DNA from: Symsagittifera roscoffensis
Taxonomy: Eukaryota > Xenacoelomorpha > Acoela > Convolutidae
Direction of reading: 5' to 3'
DNA: 64,000 nucleotides
Assembly (NCBI RefSeq): GCF_963678635.1
Contig: NC_087067.1
Span: forward strand, 27,409,547 to 27,473,546
Under the pieces are notes generated by a model, which was not told where the DNA came from, made no database searches, and worked only from the letters and a program-made list of their open reading frames with translations. The position numbers and the translations under genes were made by a program. Positions 1 to 11,850 of the stretch are shown piece by piece (the stretch's first letter is position 1; the number at the start of each line of letters is the position of its first letter).

Positions 1-392
1 ACAAAAATGAAAGTCGGATCACATCTCGTCGGAGGGGGTGGGTTGCTCTCCAATATTTGTTTTATTCTCACTTTTTTTGGCGGTTTTTCAGTTATAATAG
101 GGTTTTTTGGTTTTTTCTTACGTTCTATACTAATTTTTTGAAAACTTTTAAGAGTTTTTGGTCATACAACGCTTAAGGAGTGACGGAACGATCAATTCTT
201 TGTCCCACTTCCTGATATGGGAGTTTTTGATTTTTACTGGGTTTAAAAGCTTACTCGGAAGGCTTTCACATTTCTGACCACGCTTCTAGCTCTTGATCAA
301 GAGCTTTATTTAGAGCATCTGCTCGGTGAGGAGGCTTCAGTTAATGGATTTGCAGATCAAGACCTGACCCAGGAGTGTCATAAAAACACATA

Positions 393-836
393 TATAACAT
401 TCGGACGGAAGTACATACCGATTGCAAAAAAACTAGATCCTAAAGCGTAAAAGCCCTGTTTTAGGAGTGACCTCATATGACACAAAAATCACAATGAATT
501 GGCTACGGTAGAATCACTTAAGGATCTATTTAATTTATACATCAGCCAATCATTTTAGGGCTTACCTCTAGTTATACATCAGCCAATCGTTTTAGCCATG
601 TTGGTGGTTCAGAGCCAATATGACTGCCTGGTTGTAAACGTATGCTAACCATACGTCGAAACGTAGCAGAGGGTAGAGTTCATATCAGCTGAGCATAGGA
701 TCAGGAGTTTTCAAGCGTGATTTTTATGGCTCAACGGATTTCAGTGACTAGGGCCGTGAAGAGGACCTGGAAAACGATCAATTGTGATGGCAGAGAGAAG
801 GAAGAGATGTTGAAGGAAGTTTTCTCTCACAAAGCA
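393..836 (-). repeat. LTR-like block of array unit 1
   Basis: The plus-strand left end (TATAACATTCGG) resembles the left end of the giant element's LTR (TGTAACATTCGC). It is preceded at 361-380 by a sequence related to that element's primer binding site. The right end (CAAAGCA) is followed by a pyrimidine-rich tract at 841-895, which is purine-rich on the minus strand and would serve as the polypurine tract. The left end has TA where TG is expected in every unit, so the exact border is uncertain. Confidence 0.45.
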
Positions 837-969
837 ATTCTAATTTTTTTTCTTCCTTTTCTTCCTTTGCTTCTTTTTCGTTCACATCTTTCTTTTAACT
901 TTCGTCGGTTAGAATATGTTAACAAAACTTCTGAACACTTCTAATCATTATTTGCTTCATCTCTTTCGG

Positions 970-2750
970 CTGTTAATATTGTTCAACCACTTCATCCTTC
1001 GCAATCTCGAGTTCAGTGTCTTGCAACACATCAGTGGCCATTCTTACGCAATTGGAGGCAGTCCTCTGACACCTTTGCTCTTCTATTATTTGCTTACAAA
1101 AGAGTAGAGGATCTACAGTTCTACAGTAGTCTCTCTGTTTCTGCAGAAGCTGTTGTGAAGGCACATCATATTTCTCTCCAGATTTTTCTTCAACATCTCT
1201 TCTTTTTTTCTTCATACAAAAATAATTGTCTTAACAGTTCTCTTCACTGCTGTGGCTGCCGCATTCCGATTCGTCACAAAAGCTTCTAATCCTAAATGCA
1301 GCTGATACGAACTGTAGATTCTGCTGTCCTTCGACATAATTTTTTTAGCATACTCGTACAAACAGGCGGTCAAGTTGGCTCTGAAATATGGCATCAGTTG
1401 TCTTCGGCCCATATTTTCTTCACTTTTATCGGAAAGTTTAAGATTTTACACAATGTCTATAAAAGATCTAAAACTTTTAGACAATCAAATTCTTGCGACA
1501 GATCTTTAATCGGTCCTTTCTGTCGGTTTTTCTCTCCAACATGAACTTCCAACCATTGAATTGCCATCATAACTTCAATTATTAATATCGTTGAGGGATG
1601 CGACGAACCTGGTAACAAACAATGCGCAATGACCCACTATCGAAGGGTTGATCCACTATCGTCCTCGTGATCTTCATGTCCACTAACACAAAGTGTACTG
1701 GGTTTCAGCTTTTGCAAATTGAAGCCACTTCTACAGTCATGGCTTTGAATATCTCATGCTTTTTATGTAGAATCAATAGTGACTCTAGAGAAGCCATTAT
1801 GCTGTACAATCTTAGTGCAGTCACTAGAATCACTTCGGTTCCTCCTTGACAACCTGCTACTAGCTCTGTTCCTCCCCTTTTCTCGGTTAATTCTAGAGTC
1901 TACGACTTCTGCCTGATTGGTCCACAGTATTATCTGGATATCAGAGTTTCCCCATAGACACTTTCATGAAACTGAAATCTTTGTTGAAAAATCTTCTGTT
2001 CTGGTCTATCTTCCCCAGGGGTTCTTTTTCTACTGGCTGTTTCAAGTTTCATAATCAAATTTAGAGGCTCGCTGTGCTGAATGTCCAAAGGTGCTTGTAA
2101 AAGTAACGTTTTACCAAGGTCACTGCCTTCTTTCAACATCCTCGCGCAGGTGTTTAGTGCTATTGACGACATTTGTTTCAGTAATAACCGGTCATAAAAA
2201 GGAGCGTCTCTCCGTTTTACGAGCGCCACTGCCGCCCCTTCACAACTTATCAGGTCTCTAAGATGCGTCATCAAGAGCACTTTTTCCTCCTTTGATCTTT
2301 TCGTTTCTTCCGAGGCGTACTCTCCTAGCGTCAGCCCCGCCATGCACCAGGTGAGTCTGGTTGCAACTCAGTCCTGACGTACAAGATAGCTATTAGAGAG
2401 CGTGTTTTCGAGGACGTTCTCATTTGTTCCTCAAAATGACGTAACAATACTGCCCGCCACCGGAGTTGATTCATACGCCATGAGCTGATTCACTGTTTCA
2501 GTGTGCAATTCCGATGAGTCTAGTGTTTCATAATGCTTTTGCTTCATCATCCTGTCATTTATGATTTCTAAAAGATAACACTCCATAGCATCCGTTTTTT
2601 AGAGCTATCAGATGTCCTATCAGAAGCCGCAATCCTGCATCCATCATCTCCATGTATCCACCGGCGTGCTCGTCCATCAGATTTCTCTCCGATACCGTTG
2701 ATCAATTGTGCTCAACTGGAATTAGCTGTCCACCGACGCTTAACTTTCCG
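970..2750 (-). pseudogene. Relic of the giant element's 3' cargo gene (unit 1)
   Basis: Minus-strand translation gives short open pieces that match the large cargo protein at 11816-14974 in the same order. Around 2690 it reads GGYMEMMDAG against GGYVEMLKAR. At 2343-2070 it has LRDLISCEGAA..LVKRRDA against LRALISKDDSA..WAKRKDA. At 1412-1270 RRQLMPYFRANLTA matches RQRLMAWFRAVMTS, and at 1150-973 the C-terminal Cys/acidic tail matches. Stops and frame changes separate the pieces. Only the 3' part of the gene is present. Divergence is far greater than between the giant element's two LTRs, so this is an older lineage carrying the same gene. Confidence 0.65.
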
Positions 2751-3879
2751 TGATTTCTGTTCAAACAAATGAAGTCTTTGAGCCTACTTTAATCACAATG
2801 ACTCATAATCTCCATTTTAAATGTGGCTCCCGTAAAAGTGGTATCCAGTTGATAAAATAGTAAATTTTATTCTTGTCGAAAACAAAGAAGAAAGAAACAA
2901 CTGTTGTAGCTCAGTTGTGATCCGAAAAAATCATCATTTTCGTTTTTATCATCCTCTTGCTGAGTGTCTATCCCGTCAACAGTTCCTGCGCCCATGGTAA
3001 TTGGGAAGAAGTTTTGCAGATAATTTTTCATTGATTTCGAGAATGAAGAAGACGTGGGTGCTTACCTGACTCCCCCTGCATTATTGTATGGTCAGTAGCT
3101 GAGCCCTCAACCGCCAATTTTCCAAGGTCGCGATGTCGCAAAGTCCTCTATATGTTCTACTGAAGTAGATTCACTCGCTTGTCGCCTCGTGCCGTTCCCT
3201 CAATTCCACTAATTGCTCGATCCTCAGCCTGACCTGGACTCCATTGTAACTCCACCTCCAGTGTTGCACACCCAGTGTTTACGATAAATCGTATCTTCAG
3301 CAATGGGTTATGGACTATCAGATAAAATGCTAGCACAGTCGGATGATGTGAAGATATTTAAGAAGTAGTGTGCTCACTATCCAGTTCATAAAATAAAAAA
3401 TTTTACTCAAAATGAAAAGAAAGAAGAGGGGAAAAAATGTATATGCGTTGCGATCAGCCTGTCAAACTCGTTTGTCGAACTTGTTTTTTCAAGAAAGAGC
3501 AATCCATGTTTAAGGCCGAACTAAACAGATAAAACTTGAAGGCAGTTATCTTTCGCTCAAGTCGGCGCCTATTGCACCCACCGAAGTTTGTGTCATCTAA
3601 TTGAAAGTCTTAGGGCTACCACTCCTCCAAAAAAAAATCATTTTCAGATTTCAATCCGGAGTAATTTATAAATTTGATTCGTAAATTTTCGGATATGAGT
3701 TTGTATCAGTCTTAGTTAGTTTTTTTTTTGCTAAAATGCCAGTCACCAATGCAGTCATTGGTTTCTTTTCGTTCTCGGTCTGCCTATGTGTCCTAATATT
3801 CTAATGTATCTCAGTAACTTTCTGTAAATGTCTGTTTTTTTTGCTTTATTTGGTGTTTTAGGACCCCTCTCGTTATGTT

Positions 3880-4170
3880 CGTAAGTTTTGGATCAATCCG
3901 GATCGCTGTTTGGGGACTCTTCCGAGTTTGCAAAAAAGGGACCCTTCGGGATTGGCAACATTAGGATCCTTCCGGATTGGCAATATTAGGAATTAGGACC
4001 CATCCCTATCGGCGAAATTGATACCTTTCCGGGTTTGCAAAAAGGGGACCTTTCAGGATCGCGACCCTTCCGGATTGGAAAAATCAGGTCCCTTCCGGGT
4101 TGGCAAAATGAGACTCATCCGGATGGTACCCCTACTAGGTATGTTCAGAAGAGTGAGACCCTTCCGCATA
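3880..4170. repeat. Clustered CCTTCCGGATTGG-type motifs in the unit leader
   Basis: About ten short direct repeats built on (C)CTTCCGG(A/G)TTGGC are spaced 20-40 bp apart. They recur in the other units near 6590-6810, 38490-38690 and 63330-63530. The giant element's leader has a comparable but different motif cluster (CGGAGGGT). Function is unknown; a protein- or RNA-binding array in the leader is possible. Confidence 0.6.
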
Positions 4171-5605
4171 CATTCCTAAAGCTCTGTAATAGAAACAAAT
4201 AAATAAGGAAGGGTTTATTTCATTTTTGCAATCCTCCGGATTCAAGCTAAGCTGCTAATTTTACATTTTCCCCCAACTTGGACGGGTATTTTAGCAAGCC
4301 TACTCTCGAATTACTTGCTTCTTACAAAAGACACTTGCTCTTCTTCATTGTCGAAAGCAAAGTAAAACTGCCTTATTCAACCCTTGCTACCGCCTAGTAG
4401 TAGTATAAGGGCTTTCAAAAAACATTTGTGAACCGGGAACGGTCCATCAACTCAAAAATAATTTTTATTTCTAAAAACAGTCAAAAAAATTTCCTTGGTC
4501 AATATTTCCAAAAAAAGATTGCTTCACGTTTATACGATTTTATTTCTCAATATATTGGTACCAAGTTAAATTGGATTCTTCCAGAGATTCTCAATTTATG
4601 AAACAAAAAATCTTTCGTCCAATCTAAAAAACTTTCAATTTTTTAGCTTTCGCCAATATTTTTCTGCAAATATGTCCTATTGGTCTAAAAGTTATCAACA
4701 TGCACTCAAAAAGCCTGCAGTCTTGTATTTCAAGGCATAAAAAGATCTGATCAGAAACGTTTCAGCAAAAACAAATTTCAAAAACAATGCAAATTTGACC
4801 CCTAACGATTGGCGAACCATATAAACCAATTTCGTTAAGCCTAGTTTTACTGGGACAAGGAAGGTTACCCGTAAACGGGACATAAAAACTGTCGATTAAC
4901 TAGTGTATGTTATTGCACTAATTCAAAAATTTTGAAAATTTTCCTTTCCGCGTTTTGTTTTACGGATAAAAAATCGTGAAAAACTGGATCAAGACACTGA
5001 ATTGTTCTACTCATGTCCGAGTTATTTTCAACCAGTTTCTGTAAATGTATTAGTTGAATTACGATGAGACTCACTTGCTTAGCGCTTTTTCGGATTCGAA
5101 AAACGGATATATCTCAAAAACTGCGGTTCGAGGGGGGAACAAAGTATTAATATTTTGACCATTAAAATGATCGGCTTACCTTCTGTTTGTTTCAAAAATT
5201 GAACATGAGTTTTAAATCCGTTAGTTTTAGTAAAAAAAAATTATAAATTTTGAGCCCTTCGGGTCTGTTCAAGAACCTATTTGAGCTGCTTAACTCGGTG
5301 AAGGGTCACTAAAGTGAGGTCACAGTCCAGCCCCTCACAGATTGATATCGTAATTTCTGAAGCGAAAGGATGCAAAGTTATTTAATGATACCCAGCAGTC
5401 GACTCTTGTTATCCTTCCGACATTTCCGGCTACTTCTGCACTTCTGGATTGAACTTCTTCTTCAATCTCTTCATCCTTCCGGATTGAAAGCACATTAGCG
5501 AAAACGTGTGTTAATACTCAAATAACCCTACAGCACAGGCACAAAGGGAAGGCTACAGGGCTCACAACAAGAGTCGGGTTTGATAAAAATGTCCCCAACA
5601 ATAAC

Positions 5606-7535
5606 AAAAATGAAAGTCGGATCGCATCTCCTCGGAGGGGGTGGGTGGCTCTCCAATATTTTTTTTATTCTCACTGTTTCTCACAGAAGTTTCGCAGATA
5701 ATTCCTCATCGTTTTCGAGAATGAAGAAGAAGTGGGTGCTTTCCCTGACTCCCTCTGCATTAATGTATGGTCAGTAGCTGAGCCCTCAACCGCCAATTTT
5801 CCAAGGTCGCGATGTCGCAAAGTCCTCTATATGTTATACTGAAGTAGATTCACTCGCTTGTCGCCTCGTGCCGTTCCTCAATTCCACTAATTGTTCGATC
5901 CTCAGCCTGAGCTGGACTCCATTGTAACTCCACCTCCAGTGTTGCACACCCAGTGTTTACAATAAATCGTATCTTCAGCAATGGGTTATGGACTATCAGA
6001 TAAAATGCTAGCACAGTCGGATGATGTCGAGATATTTAAGAAGTAGTGTGCTCACTATCCAGTTCATAAAATAAAAAATTTTACTCAAAATGAAAAGAAA
6101 GAAGAGGGGAAAAAATGTATATGCGTTGCGATCAGCCTGTCAAACTTGTTAGTCGAACTTGTTTTTAAAGAAAGAGCAATCCATGTTTAAGGCCGAACTA
6201 AACAGATAAAACTTGAAGGCAGTTATCTTTCGCTCAAGTCGGCGCCTATTGCACCCACCGAAGTTTGTCTCATCTAATTGAAAGTCTTAGGGCTACCACT
6301 CCTCCAAAAAAAATCGTTTTCAGATTTCAATCTGAAGTAATTTAATATCGTGTTTTTAGTATAAATTTGATTCGCGAATTTTCGGGTATGAGTTTGTAAC
6401 AGTCTTAGTTAATTTTTTTGCTTAAATGCCAGTCACCAATGCAGTCACTGGTTTCTTGTGGTTCTCGGTCTGCCTATGTGTCCTAATATCCTAATGTATC
6501 TCAGTAACTTTCTCTAAATGTCTTGTTTTTTTTTGCTTTATTTGATGTATTAGGACCACTCTCGTTATGTTCGTAAACTTTGGATCACTCCGGATCGCTG
6601 TTTGGGGACTCTTCCGAGTTGGCAAAAATGGGACCCTTCGGGATTGGCAACATTAGGATCCTTCCGGATTGGCGATATTAGGAGCTAGGACCCATCCCTA
6701 TCGGTGAAATTGATAACATTCCGGGTTTGCAAAAAGGGGACTTTTCAGGATTGCGACCCTTCCGGATTGGAAAAATTAGGACCCCTCCCGATTGGCAAAA
6801 ATGAGACTCATCCGGATGGTACCCCTACTAGGTATGTTCAGAAGAGTGAGACCGCTTCCGCATACAGTCCTAAAGCTCTGTAATAGAAAAAAGATTATTA
6901 GGAAGGGTTTATTTCATTTTTGCAACCCCCCGGATTCAAGCTAAGCTGCTAATTTTACATTTTCCCCTAACTTGGACGGGTATTTTACGAGGCAACGGTC
7001 CATCAACTCAAAAATTATTTTTATTTCTAAAAACAGTCAAAAAAATTTCTTTGGTCAATATTTCCAAAAAAAAGATTGCTTCACGCTTATACAATTTTAC
7101 TTCTCAACAATCGGTTTACCTTCTATTTGTTTCAAAAATTGACATGATTACTAAATCGGTTAGTTTTAGTAAAAAAAACTTATACGTTTTGACCCCCTCG
7201 GGTCTGTTCAAGAACCGATTTGAGGTGCTTAACTCGGTGAAGGGTCACTAGAGTGAGGTCACTGTCCAGCCCCTCACAGATTGATATCGTAATTTCTGAA
7301 GCGAAAGGATACAAAGTTATTTAATGATATCCAGCAGTCGACTCTTGTTATCCTTCCGACATTTCCGGCTACTTCTGCACTTCTGGATTGAACTTTTTCT
7401 TCAATCTCTTCATCCTTCCGGATTGAATGCACATTAGCGAAAACGTGTGTAAATATTCAAATAACCCTACAGCACAGGCACAAAGGGAAAGGCTACAGGG
7501 TTCACAACAAGAGTCGGGTTTGATTAAAATGTCCC
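5606..7535 (-). repeat. Array unit 2: strongly deleted copy
   Basis: The unit starts like position 1 but at about 5680 jumps to sequence equivalent to ~3008 of unit 1, losing the LTR-like block and all cargo-gene relics. Two smaller deletions lie near 6985 and 7108. The rest is the noncoding leader, including the CCTTCCGG motif cluster. The deletion at 7108 is shared with the internal block at 15105-17339, which shows that block was copied from here. Confidence 0.7.
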
Positions 7536-7934
7536 TAACAATAACAAAAATGAGAATCGGATCGCATCTCGTTGGAGGGGTTGGGTTGCTCTCCAATATT
7601 TTTTTATTCTCACTGTTTTTGGCGGTTTTTCAGTTATAATAAGGTTTTGTGGTTTTTTCTTACATTCAATACTAATTTTTTGAAAACTTTTAAGAGTTTT
7701 TGGTCATACAACGCTTAAGGAGTGACTGAATGATCAGTTCCTCATCCCACTACCTGATATGGGAATTTTTTATCTTTACTGGGTTAAAAAGCTTACTCGG
7801 AAGGTTTTCACATTTCTGACCACGCTTCTAGCTCTTGATCAAGAGCTTTATTTAGAGCATCTGCTCGGTGAGGAGGCCTCTGTTAATGAATTTGCAGATC
7901 AAGACCTGACCCAGGATGGTCATAAAAACACATA

Positions 7935-8380
7935 TATAACATTCGGACGGAAGTACATACCGATTGCAAAAAAAATCTAGATCGTAAAGCGTAATAGCCC
8001 TGTTTTTAGGAGTGACCTCATGTGACACAAAAACCACAATGAATTGGCTACGGTAGAATCACTTAAGGATCTATTTAATTTATTCATCAGCCAATCGTTT
8101 TAGGGCTTACCTCTAATTATACATCAGCCAATCGTTTTAGCCATGTTGGTGGTTCAGAGCCAATATGACTGCCTGGTTGTAAGCGTATGCTAACCTTACG
8201 TCGAAACATAGCAGAGGGTAGAGTTCATATCAGCTGAGCATAGGATCACGAGTTTTCAAGCGAGCTTTTATGGCCCAACGGAATTCAGTGACTAGGGCCG
8301 TGAAGAAGACCTGGAAAACGATCAATTGTGATGGCAGAAAGAAGAATGAGATTTTGAAGGAAATTTTCTCTCACAAAGCA
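7935..8380 (-). repeat. LTR-like block of array unit 3
   Basis: Same organisation as the block at 393-836: left end TATAACATTCGG, right end CAAAGCA, followed by a pyrimidine-rich tract (8388-8435). Confidence 0.45.
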
Positions 8381-8544
8381 ATTCTAAATTTTTTTCTTCC
8401 TCTTCTTCCTTTGTTTCTTTTTTGTTCACATCTTTCTTTTAATTTTCGTCGGTTAGAATATCTTAACAAAACTTCTGATTACTTCTAATCTTTATTTTCT
8501 TCATCTCTTTCGGCTGTTAATATTGTTCAACCACTTCATCCTTC

Positions 8545-9010
8545 GCAATCTCGAGTTCAGTGTCTTGCAACACATCAGTGGCCATTCTTACGCAGCTGGA
8601 GGCAGTCCTCCGACACCTTTGCTCTTCTGTTATTCGCTTACAAAAAGTAGAGGATCTACAGTTCTACAGTAGTCTCCCTGTATCTGCAGAAGCTGTTGTG
8701 GAGGCACATCATATTTCTCTCCAGATTTTTCTTCAACATCTCTTCTTATTTTCTTCATACAAAATTAATTGTCCTAAAAGTTCTCTCTACTGCTGTGGCT
8801 GCCGCTTTCCGATTCGTCACGAAAGCTCGCTGGAAAGCTTAATCCTAGATGCAGCTGATACGAACCGTCGATTCTGCTGTCATTCGACATAATTTTTTTT
8901 AGCATACTCGTACAAACAGGCGATCAAGTTGTCTCTGAAATATGGCATCAGTTGTCTTCGGCCCATATTTTCTTCACTCTTATCGGAATGTTCAAGATTT
9001 TACACAATTT
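8545..9010 (-). pseudogene. Relic of the 3' cargo gene (unit 3)
   Basis: Minus-strand pieces match the C-terminal region of the large cargo protein, including the RRQLMPYF-like segment near 8965-8930 and the Cys-containing tail upstream of 8700. It is shorter than in unit 1 because the homology jumps at about 9010 from the equivalent of ~1450 to ~2757. No intact frame remains. Confidence 0.55.
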
Positions 9011-9922
9011 CTGTTCAAACAAATGAAGTCTTTGGGCGTACTTTAATCACACTGACTCATAATCTCCATTTAAAATGTGGCTCCCGTAAAAGTGGTATCC
9101 AGTTGATAAAATAGTAAATTTTATTCTTGTCGAAAAGAAAGAAGAAAGAAACAACTGTTGTAGCTCAGTTGTGATCCGAAAAAATCATCATTTTCGTTTT
9201 TATCACCCTCTTGCTGAGTGTCTATCCCGTCAACAGTTCCTGCGCCCATGATAATTGGGAAGTAGTTTCGCAGATAATTCTTCATTGTTTTCGAGAATGA
9301 AGAAGACGTGGGTGCTTTCCCTGACTCCCCCTGCATTATTGTATGGTCAGTAGCTGAGCCCTCAACCGCCAATTTTCCAAGGTCGCGATGTCGCAAAGTC
9401 CTCTATATGTTCTACTGAAGTAGATTCACTCGCTTGTCGCCTCGTGCCGTTCCCTCAAATTCCACTAATTGCTCGATCCTCAGCCTGAGCTGGACTCCAT
9501 TGTAACTCCACCTCCAGTGTTGCACACCCAGTGTTTACAATAAACCGTATCTTGAGCAATGGGTTATGGACTATCAGATAAAATGATAGCACAGTCGGAT
9601 GATGTCGAGATATTTAAGAAGTAGTGTGCTCACTATCCAGTTCATAAAATAAAAAAGTTTACTCAAAATGAAAAGAAAGAAGAGAGAAAAAAATGTATAT
9701 GCGTTGCGATCAGCTTGTCAAACTCGTTAGTCGAACTTGTTTTTAAAGAAAGAGCAATCCATGTTTAAGGCCGAACTAAACAGATAAAACTTGAAGGCAG
9801 TTATCTTTCGCTCAAGTCGGCGCCTATTGCAACCACCGAAGTTTGTCTCATCTAATTGAAAGTCTTAGGGCTACCACTCCTCCAAAAAAATTCATTTTCA
9901 GATTTCAATCCGAAGTAATATA

Positions 9923-10802
9923 TGTAACATTCGCCCAAATACTACACAGCGACGGAGCGTAGAAAAAGTACCTATTAACGACTGGCATGCGTCAGTTACC
10001 TTAATCCTACTCGTTTTTCACCGTCTCGACCTTGCCAGTTGATTTTCTGGTCTGTTTAGGGCTAAGTAAAAAGTTACTATTTTTAGGCCATCAGTCAAAC
10101 GACTTTTGATCAGCTTTCGTTTACATGCGAACACAACCGCATAGCTGAGTCTCGGATCCTCAGACTACGTGATTGCTATTAAAAACACGGCTCGAACAAC
10201 CTATTTTAACATGTTTTTGTGTGACAGTTCTATGTTAAATCCATTGGAGATGGATTGACCCTTTCCTCTTTCTAGCTACTCATATTCTAAAATATCAAAT
10301 TATACCGGTGTTAATTCAGACTTCTACGACATCCAAGTAGCTACAAAGTTAGTTTTATATAGTCCCTTCACATAAAACAGTCTCTGGGGACCAAGCCTCC
10401 GCTCCCGTAATCTTCCTGAGATAACGTTCTTATCTCTTCCAATTTGTGGCACGGGAGGGTTCCGTGCAATATTTCATCCCCACTGAAGCTTCATCCTCCA
10501 CCAATTTCCACTGCTAAGAGTCTTATCGTGTGTTGTTGCCACGATAAGAGGCTTCGTGTGTTTCGTCTCTTGTTCGACCGTTTTCCACAATATTTGTCGT
10601 TGTTCTGTTTTTTCGTCAATTTTCGTCAAAATGGCCGTCTTTTTCTATTTCTCAGAAAAATTCACTATTCAATCGATATTTTAAAAATAAAAATTCTAGA
10701 ATATTCCTACCCTCCTTCGCAATACTTTTTCGTTCCTAAGGCCTTTATTCGTTTTTTTTTGTGTCGCCGGAAGGTTGCGCTGTGCCATCTGGCAGAATGG
10801 CA
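9923..10802 (-). repeat. 3' LTR of the giant element
   Basis: 880 bp, plus-strand ends TGTAACATTCGCC and AGAATGGCA. It aligns along its whole length with 37364-38239. By eye there are about 27 substitutions and 4 small indels, roughly 97% identity, with most differences in the right half. It contains a conserved 10-bp hairpin at 10521-10549 and a short TGCCAT/ATGGCA inverted repeat near the right end. The level of divergence implies an insertion old enough to have decayed but younger than the array units. Confidence 0.85.
10521..10549. promoter_or_regulatory. Conserved LTR hairpin (3' LTR copy)
   Basis: Perfect 10-bp inverted repeat TCTTATCGTG / CACGATAAGA with a 9-nt loop. Stem and loop are identical in the other LTR copies at 37963-37991 and 62799-62827, although neighbouring bases differ. 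A structural role in the transcript (termination or polyadenylation, or dimerisation) is a guess. Confidence 0.55.
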
Positions 10803-11580
10803 TATACTCACCGGACAAGTCCCCATCAATGCCCCATTTGATCGCATAACACCGGGTTATCGTCAAGTAGTGTTCCAGTTCTCTATAATCAATCTTACAA
10901 ATCGCATAAGAAAATGAAATTTATCTACTCCACTTCAACTCACTACGTGTTCACAAATGGCATCGTACTACATTTTACTGCCTTTCAACATTTTCACAAA
11001 ATTTGCACCATGGGGAGTGTCCTAGATAAAATTTCTTTTCTGACTACTTACGTCGTCTTGCCATAAAACTTCTTTTCGCTCTTTGTGATTAAAAAGTGGG
11101 ACGTGGCACGGCCATGCATCCGTTAAAATTAACTTAACGTCACTCACCAAGTATGATCGGTTATTTATGCAATCCTTTCAATATTAAAACTAAGAAACTC
11201 TGTGGCTAGGAAAGTTATTGAGTTACTCACCCTTCTCGAGCGAGTTTACTCAAACTTACCATGTCGCCACACAGTGAAATTGGGTCTTACACAAGTTAAA
11301 AACTTCAGTCATGTTTAAATAGGTAAATATAATCACCTACGTTCTATATATATACATAAATAGTATAACTAAAATTTTCTTTCAACAATTTTAACAATTG
11401 TAACAATTTTCAAAGTTTGGTTTGACCAAACTAAATCAATACAAAAAATTTAACAAATTCAATAATCAAAACTTGGTTGATTGGTTCAAGTTTTAACACA
11501 CAAAGACAATCAAGTTTTTTTTTTCTCCTTCTCTTCTCTTCTTTGCTCACGTCTTCACTTGTTCTCTTCGTTCATAATCT
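10803..11580 (-). other. 3' noncoding region between the last cargo ORF and the 3' LTR
   Basis: I find no gene here. The part near 11340-11480 is AT-rich with CAATTTTAACAATTG-like short repeats. At 11516-11556 there is a long pyrimidine run, which on the element's coding strand is a polypurine tract directly after the last ORF. It is ~715 bp from the LTR rather than adjacent to it. The sequence touching the LTR (10803-10830) is not purine-rich. Confidence 0.6.
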
Positions 11581-11850
11581 TCACTCCATCGCTTCTCCAT
11601 CCTGATCTTCAGCTTCGCTGTCTTCTAATACTTTCTCCAACATGTCCATGGAGTTGCGGGCCGTGTCCCAACTCTCCTGTTCCAACAGCCTCGGTTTGCA
11701 ACAAGGTAGCAAGTCCACATTCACCTTTTGCTCCCGGTTCCTGCAAAAGCTGTTGTGAAGACATAGGCTCACATTTCTTTCTAGGTCAGCTCTTAAGACC
11801 TCTATCTTCTCATCTTCAGTTACACAAGGCGCTCCAGCTACTCGCTTCAC
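11581..11850 (-). pseudogene. C-terminal fragment of the large cargo protein, frameshifted from the main ORF
   Basis: An 89-residue open frame ends in an acidic tail (EDSEAEDQDGEAME) and contains clustered cysteines (CLHNSFC, LPCC). Its frame differs by one base from the 1,052-residue ORF. Homologous relics in the array (for example 1215-973 and 40569-40327) run from the RRQLMPYF-like segment into this tail, which shows that the two belong to one protein. The shift lies near 11880-11900. The original protein therefore ended here, about 85 residues beyond the present stop at 11816. Confidence 0.65.

Larger units (their letters stand above)
1..5605 (-). repeat. Array unit 1: diverged, internally deleted relative of the giant LTR element
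   Basis: This is the first complete unit of a ~5.6-kb tandem repeat; the sequence at position 1 recurs at about 5606, 7536, 15620, 43256 and 46009. In minus-strand order it holds a leader part (1-390), an LTR-like block (393-836), relics of the giant element's last cargo gene (970-2750), an unassigned block (2870-3170) and a long noncoding stretch (3200-5605). The last includes a cluster of CCTTCCGGATTGG-type motifs at 3880-4170. No gag, protease or RT can be read. I infer a non-autonomous derivative in which neighbouring units share LTRs, the usual result of LTR-LTR recombination. Confidence 0.7.
7536..9922 (-). repeat. Array unit 3, left part, interrupted by the giant element
   Basis: Contains the leader end, an LTR-like block (7935-8380), shortened cargo-gene relics and the block at 9121-9396. 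It stops at about 9920 inside sequence that in the uninterrupted copy near 6340 continues as ATATCGTGTTTTT. That continuation is found 28.3 kb away at 38241. The interruption defines the outer border of the giant element. Confidence 0.75.

Noticed and set aside
8560-8892. Plus-strand ORFs in the array units (8560-8892, 16643-16954, 7427-7639, 43154-43411)
   Set aside because: They are antisense to cargo-gene relics or in noncoding leader; they recur only because the units are repeats, and the frames differ between copies.
10444-10917. 157-codon ORF in the 3' LTR and its relatives at 37765-38264 and 62722-63225
   Set aside because: Located in the LTR, on the strand opposite to the element; frame broken differently in each LTR copy; no domain.
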